This document shows positions 19,272 through 25,980 of a DNA stretch of 25,980 bases, in pieces. The DNA comes from a virus, in IMG/VR virus record IMGVR_UViG_3300032116_001172, positions 1 through 25,980 of that record, one strand, 5' to 3'. Under the pieces are notes generated by a model that ran no database searches, was not told the DNA's origin, and saw nothing but the letters and a program-made list of their open reading frames with translations. The position numbers were made by a program, and so were the translations under genes. Positions within the stretch are counted from its first letter, which is position 1. Each line of letters begins with the position of its first letter.

Positions 19272-19699
19272 TATTCTATTTCTTCGTTGTCCTCCTCACC
19301 ATCCGCCATTAGTTCATCCATTCTTGCATCATCGCCTACTTCAGCAAAAAAATCATAACTACCTTCATCGGTGAGATAATATAAAATGTAAAGATTTGTT
19401 GATAGATTTGCTTGACCAAACTGCTCTATCTCAAAAACAATTTCATCTCCTTCAGGGTTAGCATCGTAAAGTGCTGGCATATCAAATCCAAACCTATGCA
19501 GCACTTTACGAATTGCCTGTATACCACCTTCAGGAGAGAGAAAAGGTTCATATAGTTCGTTTGTTAACCGATAGTTCATTTCCATACGGATTTTAGGGTT
19601 GTCAATAGCTGACGAAGCCTCACCCGTAGGTTCGTGTGCATCTATCGCTTGACCAGCTTCAATACTGGTCAATTCTTCAACAAACTGCTTAAATCGCAT
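19271..19699 (-). CDS. head-region protein with MRFKQF N-terminus
   Basis: A 142-residue acidic protein, MRFKQFVEELTSIEAGQ, with NPKIRMEMNYRLTNELYEPF, YILYYLTDEGSYDFFAEVGD and a strongly acidic tail (DGEEDNEEIE). The short basic-aromatic start resembles the capsid-targeting starts of T4 internal proteins (compare MKSFKSYITE at 24776). The stop and start overlap neighbours as TAATG. Possibly an acidic scaffold-like or structural protein. No family known to me. Confidence 0.65.
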   Translation of the reverse strand: MRFKQFVEELTSIEAGQAIDAHEPTGEASSAIDNPKIRMEMNYRLTNELYEPFLSPEGGIQAIRKVLHRFGFDMPALYDANPEGDEIVFEIEQFGQANLSTNLYILYYLTDEGSYDFFAEVGDDARMDELMADGEEDNEEIE

Positions 19700-20052
19700 T
19701 AAGTACCAGCTGTATCTTTAAGTGTAGCATCGTCAGCTGCATCACCAGTCATGGATCCCATTGCTACAATAGTTTCAACTTGAATACGACCTGCACGACC
19801 TCCTGTGCCTTCTTTACGAATAACCCAACCAGCATGAGCTCCAGTATTTGCTTTAGTTGCAGTATTTGCTTGCTCCGAAGCATCAACACCAAAAACACCA
19901 ATTGCTTGGCCAGCAACACCTAATGATGTGCTAATCGTAGCAAAAGTTGTATTTCCAAAAAGTTGTTGTGTATTTGCCGTTAGACCTACTCCGCCAGTAG
20001 GACCAAATTTTGGTGCATTATTGGCAGCGTCTAAATTTCCCCAAAGTGTCAT
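19699..20052 (-). CDS. small virion structural protein (T4-like)
   Basis: A 117-residue protein that starts MTLWGNLDAANNAPKFGPT. It has a strand-rich middle with FGNTTFATISTSLGVAGQAI and a conserved-looking HAGWVIRKEGTGGRAGRIQV (73-92). The M-x-LWG start and HAGW...GRAGR..E block recur in small structural proteins of T4-like cyanophages and pelagic phages. It has a strong Shine-Dalgarno (TAGGAGAG) and a late-promoter-like element 34 bases upstream, so high late expression is expected. Confidence 0.75.
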   Translation of the reverse strand: MTLWGNLDAANNAPKFGPTGGVGLTANTQQLFGNTTFATISTSLGVAGQAIGVFGVDASEQANTATKANTGAHAGWVIRKEGTGGRAGRIQVETIVAMGSMTGDAADDATLKDTAGT

Positions 20053-20085
20053 TGTTTCTCTCCTAAAATATGAAATTTGATAGTG

Positions 20086-20093
20086 TATTTATG
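20086..20093 (-). promoter_or_regulatory. late-promoter-like element (CATAAATA)
   Basis: The minus strand reads CATAAATA, one base from the T4 late consensus, 34 bases before the structural gene start at 20052. The following CACTATCAAATTT resembles the bases after the 7973-7980 site. It lies in the 54-base gap behind the large lysine-rich head protein gene. Confidence 0.5.
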
Positions 20094-20106
20094 CCTGCAC
20101 TCAATC

Positions 20107-21972
20107 TTATAATTTTGTAAGTGTAGTTGATAGCTCAGGGTCTTTCTGAAAGGCATCTTCAGAAGCCGTTTTTTTCTTTTTCATAACATCTTTGACGATT
20201 GCAGCCTTCTTTGATTCTTCTTTGATGGGCGCTTTCTTCATTTTTTCTACTTGTTTTTGCATGGCCATACGAGCAAGATGACGAGCAGTAGAATACGCTT
20301 TGCCATGTTTGCCTGCTATTACTTTATCTTTTGGCTTGGTACCGCCTTCAAAAGGAGGTTTTGTTTCCTCTGTTGAAAGACCTGCCTTATAAGATTTTTC
20401 ATAATCTTTTTGCATAGCATCTTGTGATACTTTTCTTGTTGCTCTTTGTATACCTTTTTGAGTTTGTGGGCTGTGGTCTTTGTAACCTTTTGTATCGTAT
20501 GTTTTGTGAAGGTAACTCATGGCAGTTTTAGCTGAGATTTCATCAATCTGCTCAACTTCTTCACTCACAGATTTCCAACCACCGCCTTTTGATTTGTACC
20601 ATTTTGATGCCCAACCATTTGCGTAGGCTGATGGGTATACATCAAATTTGGAACGAGCAAGAGCTTTGGCCCGAGACCAGAGGCCAGGGTTTGTTGGTAC
20701 ATTCTTTTCATCTAGTTGCTCTACTTCTTCTTTTATTTTATTTTTAAGGTTGAGATAAGCATCATTATGTTTTACCGCCATGCTATTATGTTTATAAAAC
20801 TCTGAATTTTCTTTATGATTGTTTTTTATGAAAGCTTTTGCAGCAAGATTTCCATAATGTTTTTCCATATGTTTATGGTAATTTAACATATCACCATTTT
20901 TCTTAAAAGTTTTTGCTTTTTCCAAGCCCTCATCAATTTGTTCTACTTCTTCATTCATTTCAGCTGTCATATAGTTTGCAACAGTTGAAATATAATCTTC
21001 TGCAAGAGTAACTTTATTTTGACACCATTCTGGCAAATTATCATCATCGTCAAGCATATCAATTAAACGATTTGCATTGGCAATAATTGAGCGTAAATCT
21101 GACTTTACCATTTCGCCTTCATAATCATATTCTCTTTTGTCATCTTTGGCTTCACTAAAACCTTTTTTCTTAAAGTTAGCAAATTGTTTATTGGTTGCTT
21201 TGACAACACCAGAGAACCGTTTGTTGCCTCGTTCAAAATTACCTGCTTTATCAGCTTTAGAAGCATCAGCTGCAGCTTTTTCTTTGTAACGATGTAAGAG
21301 CTCTGTTGATAACTCTGTAATGTTTTTGAGTTGTTTATAAGTTTTCATAGGTTCTTTATTTGGTTTATCTGTTAAAGTTGCTTGTGCTGATCCTGCCACT
21401 TGTTGTGGTCTATCACCTGCAAAATCTTCGTTCATTTCTTTTCGGCGTTGTGCATTACTTTTTACATTTGGCGCATCAGGATTTTTATATGGTGTTTTTC
21501 TCATTCCTTCTTTATCATAATTACCAGATTTCTTTTTAGCAATGGCCGTAGCAGCTGCAATTGCGGCTGCATTTGCTTCACCAATTGTTTTCAGTCGTGT
21601 ATAGTAATCAGGCTTTTCATTTAAGTGATCTAGTGCAATTTCTGTTGCAGCCTGAATGTCTGAAGTATGCTCTTTTTCTACTTTAAGACCCATTTCTAGT
21701 TGTTTCTGTATTTGCTCTTCTGAAACACCATGCTTCTTTGCAATAGATTGTATAGACGGAGCATCTTGTGGTATCTCAACAGAATCTTGCACACAATTTG
21801 GTACCATGCGGTCACCTTTTTTCTTCATACCAATTTGCCGATAACCAGTCCAACACCGTTCATCTAATTTTGGTGTAGCAACAACTCTACTTAGCACATT
21901 CCGAGGAACGGTAGGTTTAAACCTACCTTTCTCTCGGTGTTGCTCGCTGAAAACTTCAGACAACTTTTTCAT
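20107..21972 (-). CDS. large lysine-rich modular head/internal protein with EEVEQIDE repeats
   Basis: A 621-residue mosaic protein, MKKLSEVFSEQHREKGRFKP. Modules in order are a cysteine segment (KLDERCWTGYRQIGMKKKGD, then VPNCVQ), an alanine/lysine helix (AAAIAAATAIAKKK), MKTYKQLKNITELSTELLHR with a KRFSGVVKATNKQF helix, an EMVKSDLRSIIANANRLIDM/LPEWCQNKVTLAEDYISTV helical domain, and LWSRAKALARSKFDVYPSAY with WASKWYKSKGGGWK. EEVEQIDE-type motifs lie at 341-348, 415-422 and 471-478. Each has the I/L-x-E form cut by T4-type prohead proteases. I used the ATG at 21972, since an earlier ATG at 22011 lies inside the upstream gene without a ribosome site. The role is inferred to be packaged, DNA-associated peptides. 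Confidence 0.75.
   Translation of the reverse strand: MKKLSEVFSEQHREKGRFKPTVPRNVLSRVVATPKLDERCWTGYRQIGMKKKGDRMVPNCVQDSVEIPQDAPSIQSIAKKHGVSEEQIQKQLEMGLKVEKEHTSDIQAATEIALDHLNEKPDYYTRLKTIGEANAAAIAAATAIAKKKSGNYDKEGMRKTPYKNPDAPNVKSNAQRRKEMNEDFAGDRPQQVAGSAQATLTDKPNKEPMKTYKQLKNITELSTELLHRYKEKAAADASKADKAGNFERGNKRFSGVVKATNKQFANFKKKGFSEAKDDKREYDYEGEMVKSDLRSIIANANRLIDMLDDDDNLPEWCQNKVTLAEDYISTVANYMTAEMNEEVEQIDEGLEKAKTFKKNGDMLNYHKHMEKHYGNLAAKAFIKNNHKENSEFYKHNSMAVKHNDAYLNLKNKIKEEVEQLDEKNVPTNPGLWSRAKALARSKFDVYPSAYANGWASKWYKSKGGGWKSVSEEVEQIDEISAKTAMSYLHKTYDTKGYKDHSPQTQKGIQRATRKVSQDAMQKDYEKSYKAGLSTEETKPPFEGGTKPKDKVIAGKHGKAYSTARHLARMAMQKQVEKMKKAPIKEESKKAAIVKDVMKKKKTASEDAFQKDPELSTTLTKL
20539..20562 (-). repeat. 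EEVEQIDE motif, third copy in the large head protein
   Basis: The protein reads SEEVEQIDE followed by ISAKTA. The same eight-residue motif is at 20929-20952 and 22619-22642, with L in place of I at 20707-20730 and a shortened EEVELDE at 24555-24575. All fall between unrelated modules, as linkers with a potential I/L-x-E protease site. Confidence 0.75.
20707..20730 (-). repeat. EEVEQLDE motif, second copy in the large head protein
   Basis: Codes for KEEVEQLDE followed by KNVPTNPGLWS. It separates the KHMEKHYGNLAAKAF-type module from the LWSRAKALARSKF module. The nucleotide sequence is diverged from the other copies, so this is a protein-level repeat. Confidence 0.75.
20929..20952 (-). repeat. 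EEVEQIDE motif, first copy in the large head protein
   Basis: Codes for NEEVEQIDE followed by GLEKAKTFKK. The E-G junction after the motif matches the preferred T4 prohead protease cleavage context (I/L-x-E before G or A). Confidence 0.75.
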
Positions 21973-21973
21973 T

Positions 21974-22840
21974 TCAGGCTTTCTCTTTTGCGATGCGGGT
22001 TGCGGTAGCATACATTACATTTTTAGCACGCTCACCATAACGCTCTTTAAAACCAGGCATTTTCTTTTTCATTGATTTAACAACTTCTTCTTTTTTCTTT
22101 GCTTCTGGTTTTGTAAGTGAACGCTCTTCTAAATCAATCGTAGAAACTTTAATTTCATTTGCATCGGTCATATCAATAACCTGCACTTGATTATGGGTTT
22201 TAGATTGAGTTTCTTCAGGCATTTGCTTTACGCCTTGTGTAGAAGCTGCTGAAACAGATGGTTGTTTCTTTTTACCCATCATAGAAGCTTCTTGGTCTTT
22301 TAATTCTTTTGTAAACTGCTCATTGTCCGGTTCTTCAGCAATTACAGCAAGACCATGCTCTTTGTATGCAGCCATCATTTCAGAGAAAGTCATTGATTTT
22401 TCTTCTTCTTGCTCAACTTCTTCTTTATTATAACCTGGAACTTTTGGTACAACACCATATTTACCTATTTTTCCGGATCTAGCTTCTAATCTCCTAACAG
22501 CATCTCTTTTTCCAATAGATTGATTTTCATAAGAAGAACCAGATCCTTGGCGGCCGCCACCGCCACTTTCTACTTCTTTTGTCTTTTTTAAGTAAGATTT
22601 GAGTGTTTCATTAGAAAGCTCATCAATTTGTTCTACTTCTTCTTTCTTTACTTCTTTTTTAGCACGAAGAAGTTTGAAGTCGTGAGCATCAATCTTATTG
22701 TTTTTGTTGGCATCAATCTTGTGTTGATTGCCTTTCAGTCCTTCTTCTAACATCTTTGGTTCTTGTTTAGCAGATTCGCCAGCCAAAATTTTGGCAACGG
22801 CATCTGCAACATTACGAGTTTTTTGGTTGTCGAAATGCAT
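21974..22840 (-). CDS. modular head protein with EF-hand-like loop and EEVEQIDE motif
   Basis: A 288-residue charged protein starting MHFDNQKTRNVADAVAKILA. Residues 43-54 (DANKNNKIDAHD) have D-x-N-x-N-x-K-I-D-x-x-D, a plausible calcium-binding EF-hand or dockerin-like loop. EEVEQIDE at 67-74 is followed by LSNETLKSYLKKT. A degenerate EEVEQEEE is at 140-147. The C-terminal MPGFKERYGERAKNVMYATA (261-280) is a module I recall from head-region proteins of T4-like phages. The start has TAGGAGAA upstream, and the stop is one base before the next ATG. Probably a prohead-internal protein; function unproven. Confidence 0.7.
   Translation of the reverse strand: MHFDNQKTRNVADAVAKILAGESAKQEPKMLEEGLKGNQHKIDANKNNKIDAHDFKLLRAKKEVKKEEVEQIDELSNETLKSYLKKTKEVESGGGGRQGSGSSYENQSIGKRDAVRRLEARSGKIGKYGVVPKVPGYNKEEVEQEEEKSMTFSEMMAAYKEHGLAVIAEEPDNEQFTKELKDQEASMMGKKKQPSVSAASTQGVKQMPEETQSKTHNQVQVIDMTDANEIKVSTIDLEERSLTKPEAKKKEEVVKSMKKKMPGFKERYGERAKNVMYATATRIAKEKA
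22619..22642 (-). repeat. EEVEQIDE motif in the EF-hand-like head protein
   Basis: Codes for KEEVEQIDE followed by LSNETLKSYLKKT. Shared with the downstream large head protein (20929-20952, 20539-20562). Confidence 0.75.
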
Positions 22841-22859
22841 AGTTTTCTCCTAAGTTTTT

Positions 22860-24275
22860 TTAATAAATTTCTCGCCATTGTAAGGCAGCAGCAACCGTTG
22901 CAACTGCTTGAGCGGCTGTTGTAATTGTTCTTACCACTACTACATATACTTCTGAATTTGATGAATCATAATTTTGCGTAATAAAATTCTTTTTTGCTTC
23001 AGAAATGCCTCCAGTATTTACTGGTGATAGTGCGTTTTGTGAAGCACCCGCAGGAACAAATCCGGCAAGAAGAATTTCTGCGTTTGCGGATGTGTAAGTA
23101 TCAGCATTAACACTATATTCACAACCACTATCTGGATCGGCTGAAATCCAAACAATTGGACCGGTACTGTTTGCTAAATCTCCAGTATTAGGTAATTTTA
23201 CAATCTTAAAAATAATACTGTTTGTTTCTGCATACATTGAGAGTGTATCTAATTTCACACTCAATCGGTTTGGATAAGTTTTAAATGTGTTCTTTAATCT
23301 TAATGCAACAAGAGGCAATTCTGTTGCGGCTGGTGATTGAGTTGTTCTTGCATTGTTAACAATTCCCCAATCAAGACCAGATTCATTGTAACCACCTTCT
23401 GAAATAACAGTAGCACAAATTTGACCCATAGAACCGCCAGAAGTTGTTCCAGTATTTCTTATTTCACAACGAACTGGTAAGTTTGGATTTGAAAGATAAA
23501 CTGTATCCAATACATTTGAATTATAGTATTCGTGTGCTATAATAAACTCACCATCATGGACAAAACCAACACGAACACGGCCAACACCTAGCCATTGAAA
23601 GTCAATGTAAATTAATTGTGTTTTTGAAGTATCAATGTTGAAACCTGATGGGCCTGTACCGTCACAAGGGTCACGGTTCCATTGTGATTGTGGCACTCTA
23701 CGCTTATAAGAACCAACATCTGTTTCTTCTGGTGTTCCATTTACAAAAGAACGAATTACAAAATTTAATGTTCCGTTATCTGTATTGTTTGAAGTGTTTG
23801 AACCAACTTGCTCAAAATAAATTCCATCACGGTCATCAAAGTATCCAGTTCTCTTTGTCACATTTTGTTGTGCGTACCCAAACACAACAGAAGAAAGAAT
23901 AACTTGTGATTTGCCTGGTTGATAACTGTGATAAAATTTACTTTGGTGTACCGATACAGATGATGTGCTATTGTTTGTTGATAATGTGGCAGAAGCAGTA
24001 TTTCCTGTAAACACAACTGAACCGCCATTTGCAGTAAAATCTATAAAATTTGGATCAATTCCATAAAGATGTTTGTAGTCGCCAAGTGTAAATGGTTCTG
24101 CAACACGCAAACGCCCAAAAGCATCACCAGTAGGGCCAGAAAATGCAGCATCCACAGGTAATCTATTTTCAGTTGACACAATATCACCATTGGCACCATT
24201 GGCCAAATACATGACCTCATAGATGTGCCTATTGGTATTTAAAAACTGATTTGTTTGTGTCGTAAATTGAGTCAT
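22860..24275 (-). CDS. large virion structural protein
   Basis: A 471-residue protein, starting MTQFTTQTNQFLNTNRHIYE. It contains FGRLRVAEPFTLGDYKHLYG (53-72), a jelly-roll-like strand-rich core with repeated GYFDDRDGIYFEQVG, QLIYIDFQWLGVGRVRVGFV and EFIIAHEYYNSN, and a C-terminus ending ALQWREIY. The AFGRLRV(S/A)EPFTLGDYKHLYG block is known to me from abundant structural proteins of marine and freshwater T4-like phages, probably of the outer capsid or tail. It has no membrane segment and its cysteines look unpaired. Context among head proteins supports a virion role; the exact location is not resolvable. Confidence 0.75.
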   Translation of the reverse strand: MTQFTTQTNQFLNTNRHIYEVMYLANGANGDIVSTENRLPVDAAFSGPTGDAFGRLRVAEPFTLGDYKHLYGIDPNFIDFTANGGSVVFTGNTASATLSTNNSTSSVSVHQSKFYHSYQPGKSQVILSSVVFGYAQQNVTKRTGYFDDRDGIYFEQVGSNTSNNTDNGTLNFVIRSFVNGTPEETDVGSYKRRVPQSQWNRDPCDGTGPSGFNIDTSKTQLIYIDFQWLGVGRVRVGFVHDGEFIIAHEYYNSNVLDTVYLSNPNLPVRCEIRNTGTTSGGSMGQICATVISEGGYNESGLDWGIVNNARTTQSPAATELPLVALRLKNTFKTYPNRLSVKLDTLSMYAETNSIIFKIVKLPNTGDLANSTGPIVWISADPDSGCEYSVNADTYTSANAEILLAGFVPAGASQNALSPVNTGGISEAKKNFITQNYDSSNSEVYVVVVRTITTAAQAVATVAAALQWREIY

Positions 24276-24281
24276 ATTATA

Positions 24282-24776
24282 TTAGCAGTTCCACTTTCTT
24301 AGTGCTTTGTTGATGCGGCTATCTGGATCATTGGCAGTTTTTGCTGATGTTAAACGCTTTTTCATTCCACCCATACGAGCGCAGAATGATTTACGGCGAT
24401 TGGCTGCCTTTGAACCAGGTTTTAATTTACTAGGTTTTGTAGTAACTGCCATAGAAAGTTTTGAACCTGGATTTTCACGGCGATATGATTCAATACCTTT
24501 ACGATTCAAACCGCCAGATTCAGATTTACCCTCTTTGCGTTGCCATGCAGCAACTTCATCAAGTTCTACTTCTTCACCCATGTGCTTACCTTGAATGTCC
24601 TTGTAGTGACGAGCACCGGTTCTTTTACCTTCGTTATCCACTTCAGCATATTCGTAGGTCTTTTTGCCTGTTGCTGTATGTGTAGCAGTTTTACCTGTTG
24701 GATGCCACATATGACCTTTTTCACCAGGATAATCTTTTGGTTGTTCTTCTGTGATATAAGATTTAAATGATTTCAT
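24282..24776 (-). CDS. internal head protein candidate with capsid-targeting-like start (DUF6321-like)
   Basis: A 164-residue basic protein. Residues 1-10, MKSFKSYITE, resemble the capsid-targeting sequence of T4 internal protein III (M-K-T-Y-Q-E-F-I-A-E as I recall it). They end in I-T-E, a prohead-protease-type site. EEVELDE lies at 68-74. The C-terminal module RRKSFCARMGGMKKRLTSAK (127-146) to ALRKWNC matches a small basic phage domain I have in memory as DUF6321. High lysine/arginine content fits DNA contact in the capsid. The ATG overlaps the upstream stop (ATGA at 24776-24773). The internal-protein role is inferred. Confidence 0.7.
   Translation of the reverse strand: MKSFKSYITEEQPKDYPGEKGHMWHPTGKTATHTATGKKTYEYAEVDNEGKRTGARHYKDIQGKHMGEEVELDEVAAWQRKEGKSESGGLNRKGIESYRRENPGSKLSMAVTTKPSKLKPGSKAANRRKSFCARMGGMKKRLTSAKTANDPDSRINKALRKWNC
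24555..24575 (-). repeat. EEVELDE motif, short form
   Basis: Codes for GEEVELDE followed by VAAWQRKEGK, a seven-residue form of the EEVEQIDE linker, containing the L-x-E protease-like site. Confidence 0.6.
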
Positions 24777-25980
24777 CCTATTGGCCTTTTTGCTTTAAAT
24801 GTTTTAATGTTGATACCTTTTTGTTTCAATACATTATCATTAAAATCACTCATTGATGTAGCATCTTCACCGCCGGCACCAATTGCTTCTTCAAAAGGTT
24901 TTACATTTTGTTTTGTTTTTAATCCTTTGCGAGTTAGATTTTCGCCACTTTGACTCATAGACAAACCTGGTTCAATGCCTTTATCAATTGACTCTTTTAC
25001 TTTTTCTTTTTGCCGTTGCCGGATTTTTGCGAGCGTGATTTTGGTTGACTTGTCGGCTTGGCTGCCGGCTTGGAGTTGGATGCCTTCGTCTTTGGCGTAT
25101 TCGTTGGCGCTGGTGAGCTCGGCGTATCCTTCGGTGATAGGTCTACTGGCTTGCTCAGCGAGGCCTGTGTGACCGCTTCCATTGGATGTGGCTCGGAAGT
25201 TTTGAATAGATTTTTGATGAATTTTAACATTGTCATTCTCCTCATTTAATTTAATAACATAGCCATTTTTATATGGCATGACTGTACCATTAATCGTATG
25301 TGCTTCCTTTGCAGCTGCTCTACGAAGCATGAATGTTCTTACTTTGCCGGTTTTATCTTTAAGTAATTTAATTTCTTTCTTTTCTTCCTCAAAGTTATCG
25401 TAATCATGCTCATCAACTTTAGTGCCAAGTAACAATAGATTCATAGCACTTGAATCAGATAATGAATATGATTCTGATATTTTACCTTTGCCAAAATTAG
25501 AAACATTAATTGGTGGGCCTTTGCGCTCAGGATTTGGATCATGCCGGCGTTTGGCTGATACTGCTGCAGCTCTTTCTTTTTTACTTAACTTAGCTCGTTT
25601 TTCATTTGACATACATTTTGGTTTTGCTTCGCCTGGTTCACGAGCACATGGACCAATTGCTTCACCTTTTGCATTAATTCTTTTCCATCCGCCTTTTGGA
25701 TGTTTTGGGTCAAACCATTGGCGTAAATCTTCAGCAAACACTTCTTCAAACTCTTCATCAACAGAAGCTTCTTCTTTAAATATTTTATCAAAATCAGAAT
25801 CTTTTTTGTTTAATGGTTTTTCGGTTGAAGAAGTGTTCAATTGTTTAGATTCTTCTCTTTGAACTTCAACCAATTTGTCGTGTATTGACCGATACATTAC
25901 TTTACCATTCTTTCCGTAGCGGCCAAAGCCGTAGTATTGTAAACCCATCTTACGAGCTTCTTCAGATGCCTGTGAACTTG
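24773..25980 (-). CDS. modular basic head protein, 5' end beyond the window
   Basis: At least 402 codons. The frame stays open to the right edge (residues SSQASEEARK before an internal MGLQYYGFGRYG), and no ribosome site precedes that ATG (25948), so the gene is probably partial. Modules are the AEEARKMGLQYYGFGRYG-like start, an acidic linker (EEASVDEEFEEVFAE), a basic DUF5872-like domain (RQWFDPKHPKGGWKRIN, GPCAREP...PKCMS and KKERAAAVSAKRRHDP), a middle with MLRRAAAKEAHTINGTVMPY, and a lysine-rich end (KGINIKTFKAKRPIG). RPITEGYAE carries an I-x-E-G site. It overlaps the nested gene at 24997-25230 and couples to the next gene. Likely prohead-internal; function unproven. Confidence 0.7.
   Translation of the reverse strand, partial: SSQASEEARKMGLQYYGFGRYGKNGKVMYRSIHDKLVEVQREESKQLNTSSTEKPLNKKDSDFDKIFKEEASVDEEFEEVFAEDLRQWFDPKHPKGGWKRINAKGEAIGPCAREPGEAKPKCMSNEKRAKLSKKERAAAVSAKRRHDPNPERKGPPINVSNFGKGKISESYSLSDSSAMNLLLLGTKVDEHDYDNFEEEKKEIKLLKDKTGKVRTFMLRRAAAKEAHTINGTVMPYKNGYVIKLNEENDNVKIHQKSIQNFRATSNGSGHTGLAEQASRPITEGYAELTSANEYAKDEGIQLQAGSQADKSTKITLAKIRQRQKEKVKESIDKGIEPGLSMSQSGENLTRKGLKTKQNVKPFEEAIGAGGEDATSMSDFNDNVLKQKGINIKTFKAKRPIG
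24997..25230 (-). CDS. nested out-of-frame gene for a basic Pro/Ser/Lys-rich protein
   Basis: A 77-residue protein within the partial head gene in a different frame on the same strand. It starts at the ATG at 25230, seven bases after a strong GAGGAGA Shine-Dalgarno. The product begins with an amphipathic helix (MLKFIKNLFKTSEP), then SLSKPVDLSPKDTPSSPAPT and a histone-tail-like basic end (TSQPKSRSQKSGNGKKKK). The segment is about 55% GC, against about 20-30% in flanking lines, as expected where two frames constrain the same bases. It may be a DNA-binding or phosphoprotein-like virion component. Translation is unproven. Confidence 0.6.
   Translation of the reverse strand: MLKFIKNLFKTSEPHPMEAVTQASLSKPVDLSPKDTPSSPAPTNTPKTKASNSKPAAKPTSQPKSRSQKSGNGKKKK

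Noticed and set aside
21972-22011. Upstream ATG (22011) for the large lysine-rich head protein
   Set aside because: It lies inside the preceding gene without a Shine-Dalgarno. The ATG at 21972, directly after the upstream stop, fits the junction pattern.
1-25980. tRNA genes, attachment sites, IS elements and a replication origin
   Set aside because: I looked through the gaps and saw no cloverleaf, no terminal inverted repeats with a transposase, no integrase and no iteron-like cluster. The gaps are too short for most of these.

Overview
The window is a stretch of a tailed-phage genome, most likely a T4-like myovirus. Every credible gene reads leftward on the minus strand. Most genes are packed end to start, with ATGA, TAATG or GTGA overlaps that suggest translational coupling. 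T4-like marks are a zinc-ribbon/TOPRIM primase of the gp61 kind, class Ia NrdA/NrdB, ThyX, a complete lysis cassette, sites close to the late-promoter sequence TATAAATA, and head-region proteins with T4-type capsid-targeting and prohead-protease-like motifs. The isocitrate lyase looks betaproteobacterial from remembered sequence patterns, and a phasin-like gene lies nearby. A Burkholderiales-type, PHB-forming aquatic host is therefore a reasonable guess, but the sequence does not prove it.

Layout in the direction of transcription (right to left). (1) 25980-18879: head/structural region. Several lysine-rich mosaic proteins carry repeated EEVEQIDE-like motifs, alongside a large virion protein, a small structural protein, conserved T4-like unknowns and one out-of-frame nested basic gene in a GC-rich island. 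(2) 18882-15920: a glycine-rich small protein, then the lysis cassette: inner-membrane spanin-like protein, two lipoproteins (one o-spanin-like), GH19 endolysin, two-TM holin candidate, a small secreted protein and a coiled-coil/TM protein. (3) 15894-11224: primase, ThyX, NrdA, a 42-residue peptide and NrdB, i.e. DNA priming and dNTP supply. (4) 11201-8726: isocitrate lyase with a hairpin over its start codon, then a coupled run of a small membrane-anchored protein, a secreted thermonuclease, a zinc-ribbon protein and a GIY-YIG-like nuclease. (5) 8646-7976: a promoter, a 36-residue peptide, a phasin-like protein and an overlapping small unknown. (6) 7980-4074: a tandemly duplicated three-gene tail-fibre/adhesin module (two glycine-rich proteins and four small proteins sharing an ILGQ...GVEI domain), apparently under late promoters. 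(7) 4071-1: a second promoter with the same architecture as in (5), then small early-type genes including an HExxH metallopeptidase-like protein, a 2OG-Fe(II) oxygenase and a DUF3445 (heme-dependent oxidative N-demethylase-like) protein. The start of one further gene lies at the left edge.

How it may work together (inference): RNR, ThyX and primase drive DNA synthesis. Isocitrate lyase, with the phasin-like protein, could redirect acetyl-CoA or PHB-derived carbon through the glyoxylate shunt during infection. The mosaic lysine-rich proteins could be targeted into the prohead and cut by the prohead protease into DNA-associated peptides. No tRNA, rRNA, CRISPR array, IS element, attachment site or origin was recognised. 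Apart from the window edge, no gene-free stretch exceeds 300 bases.
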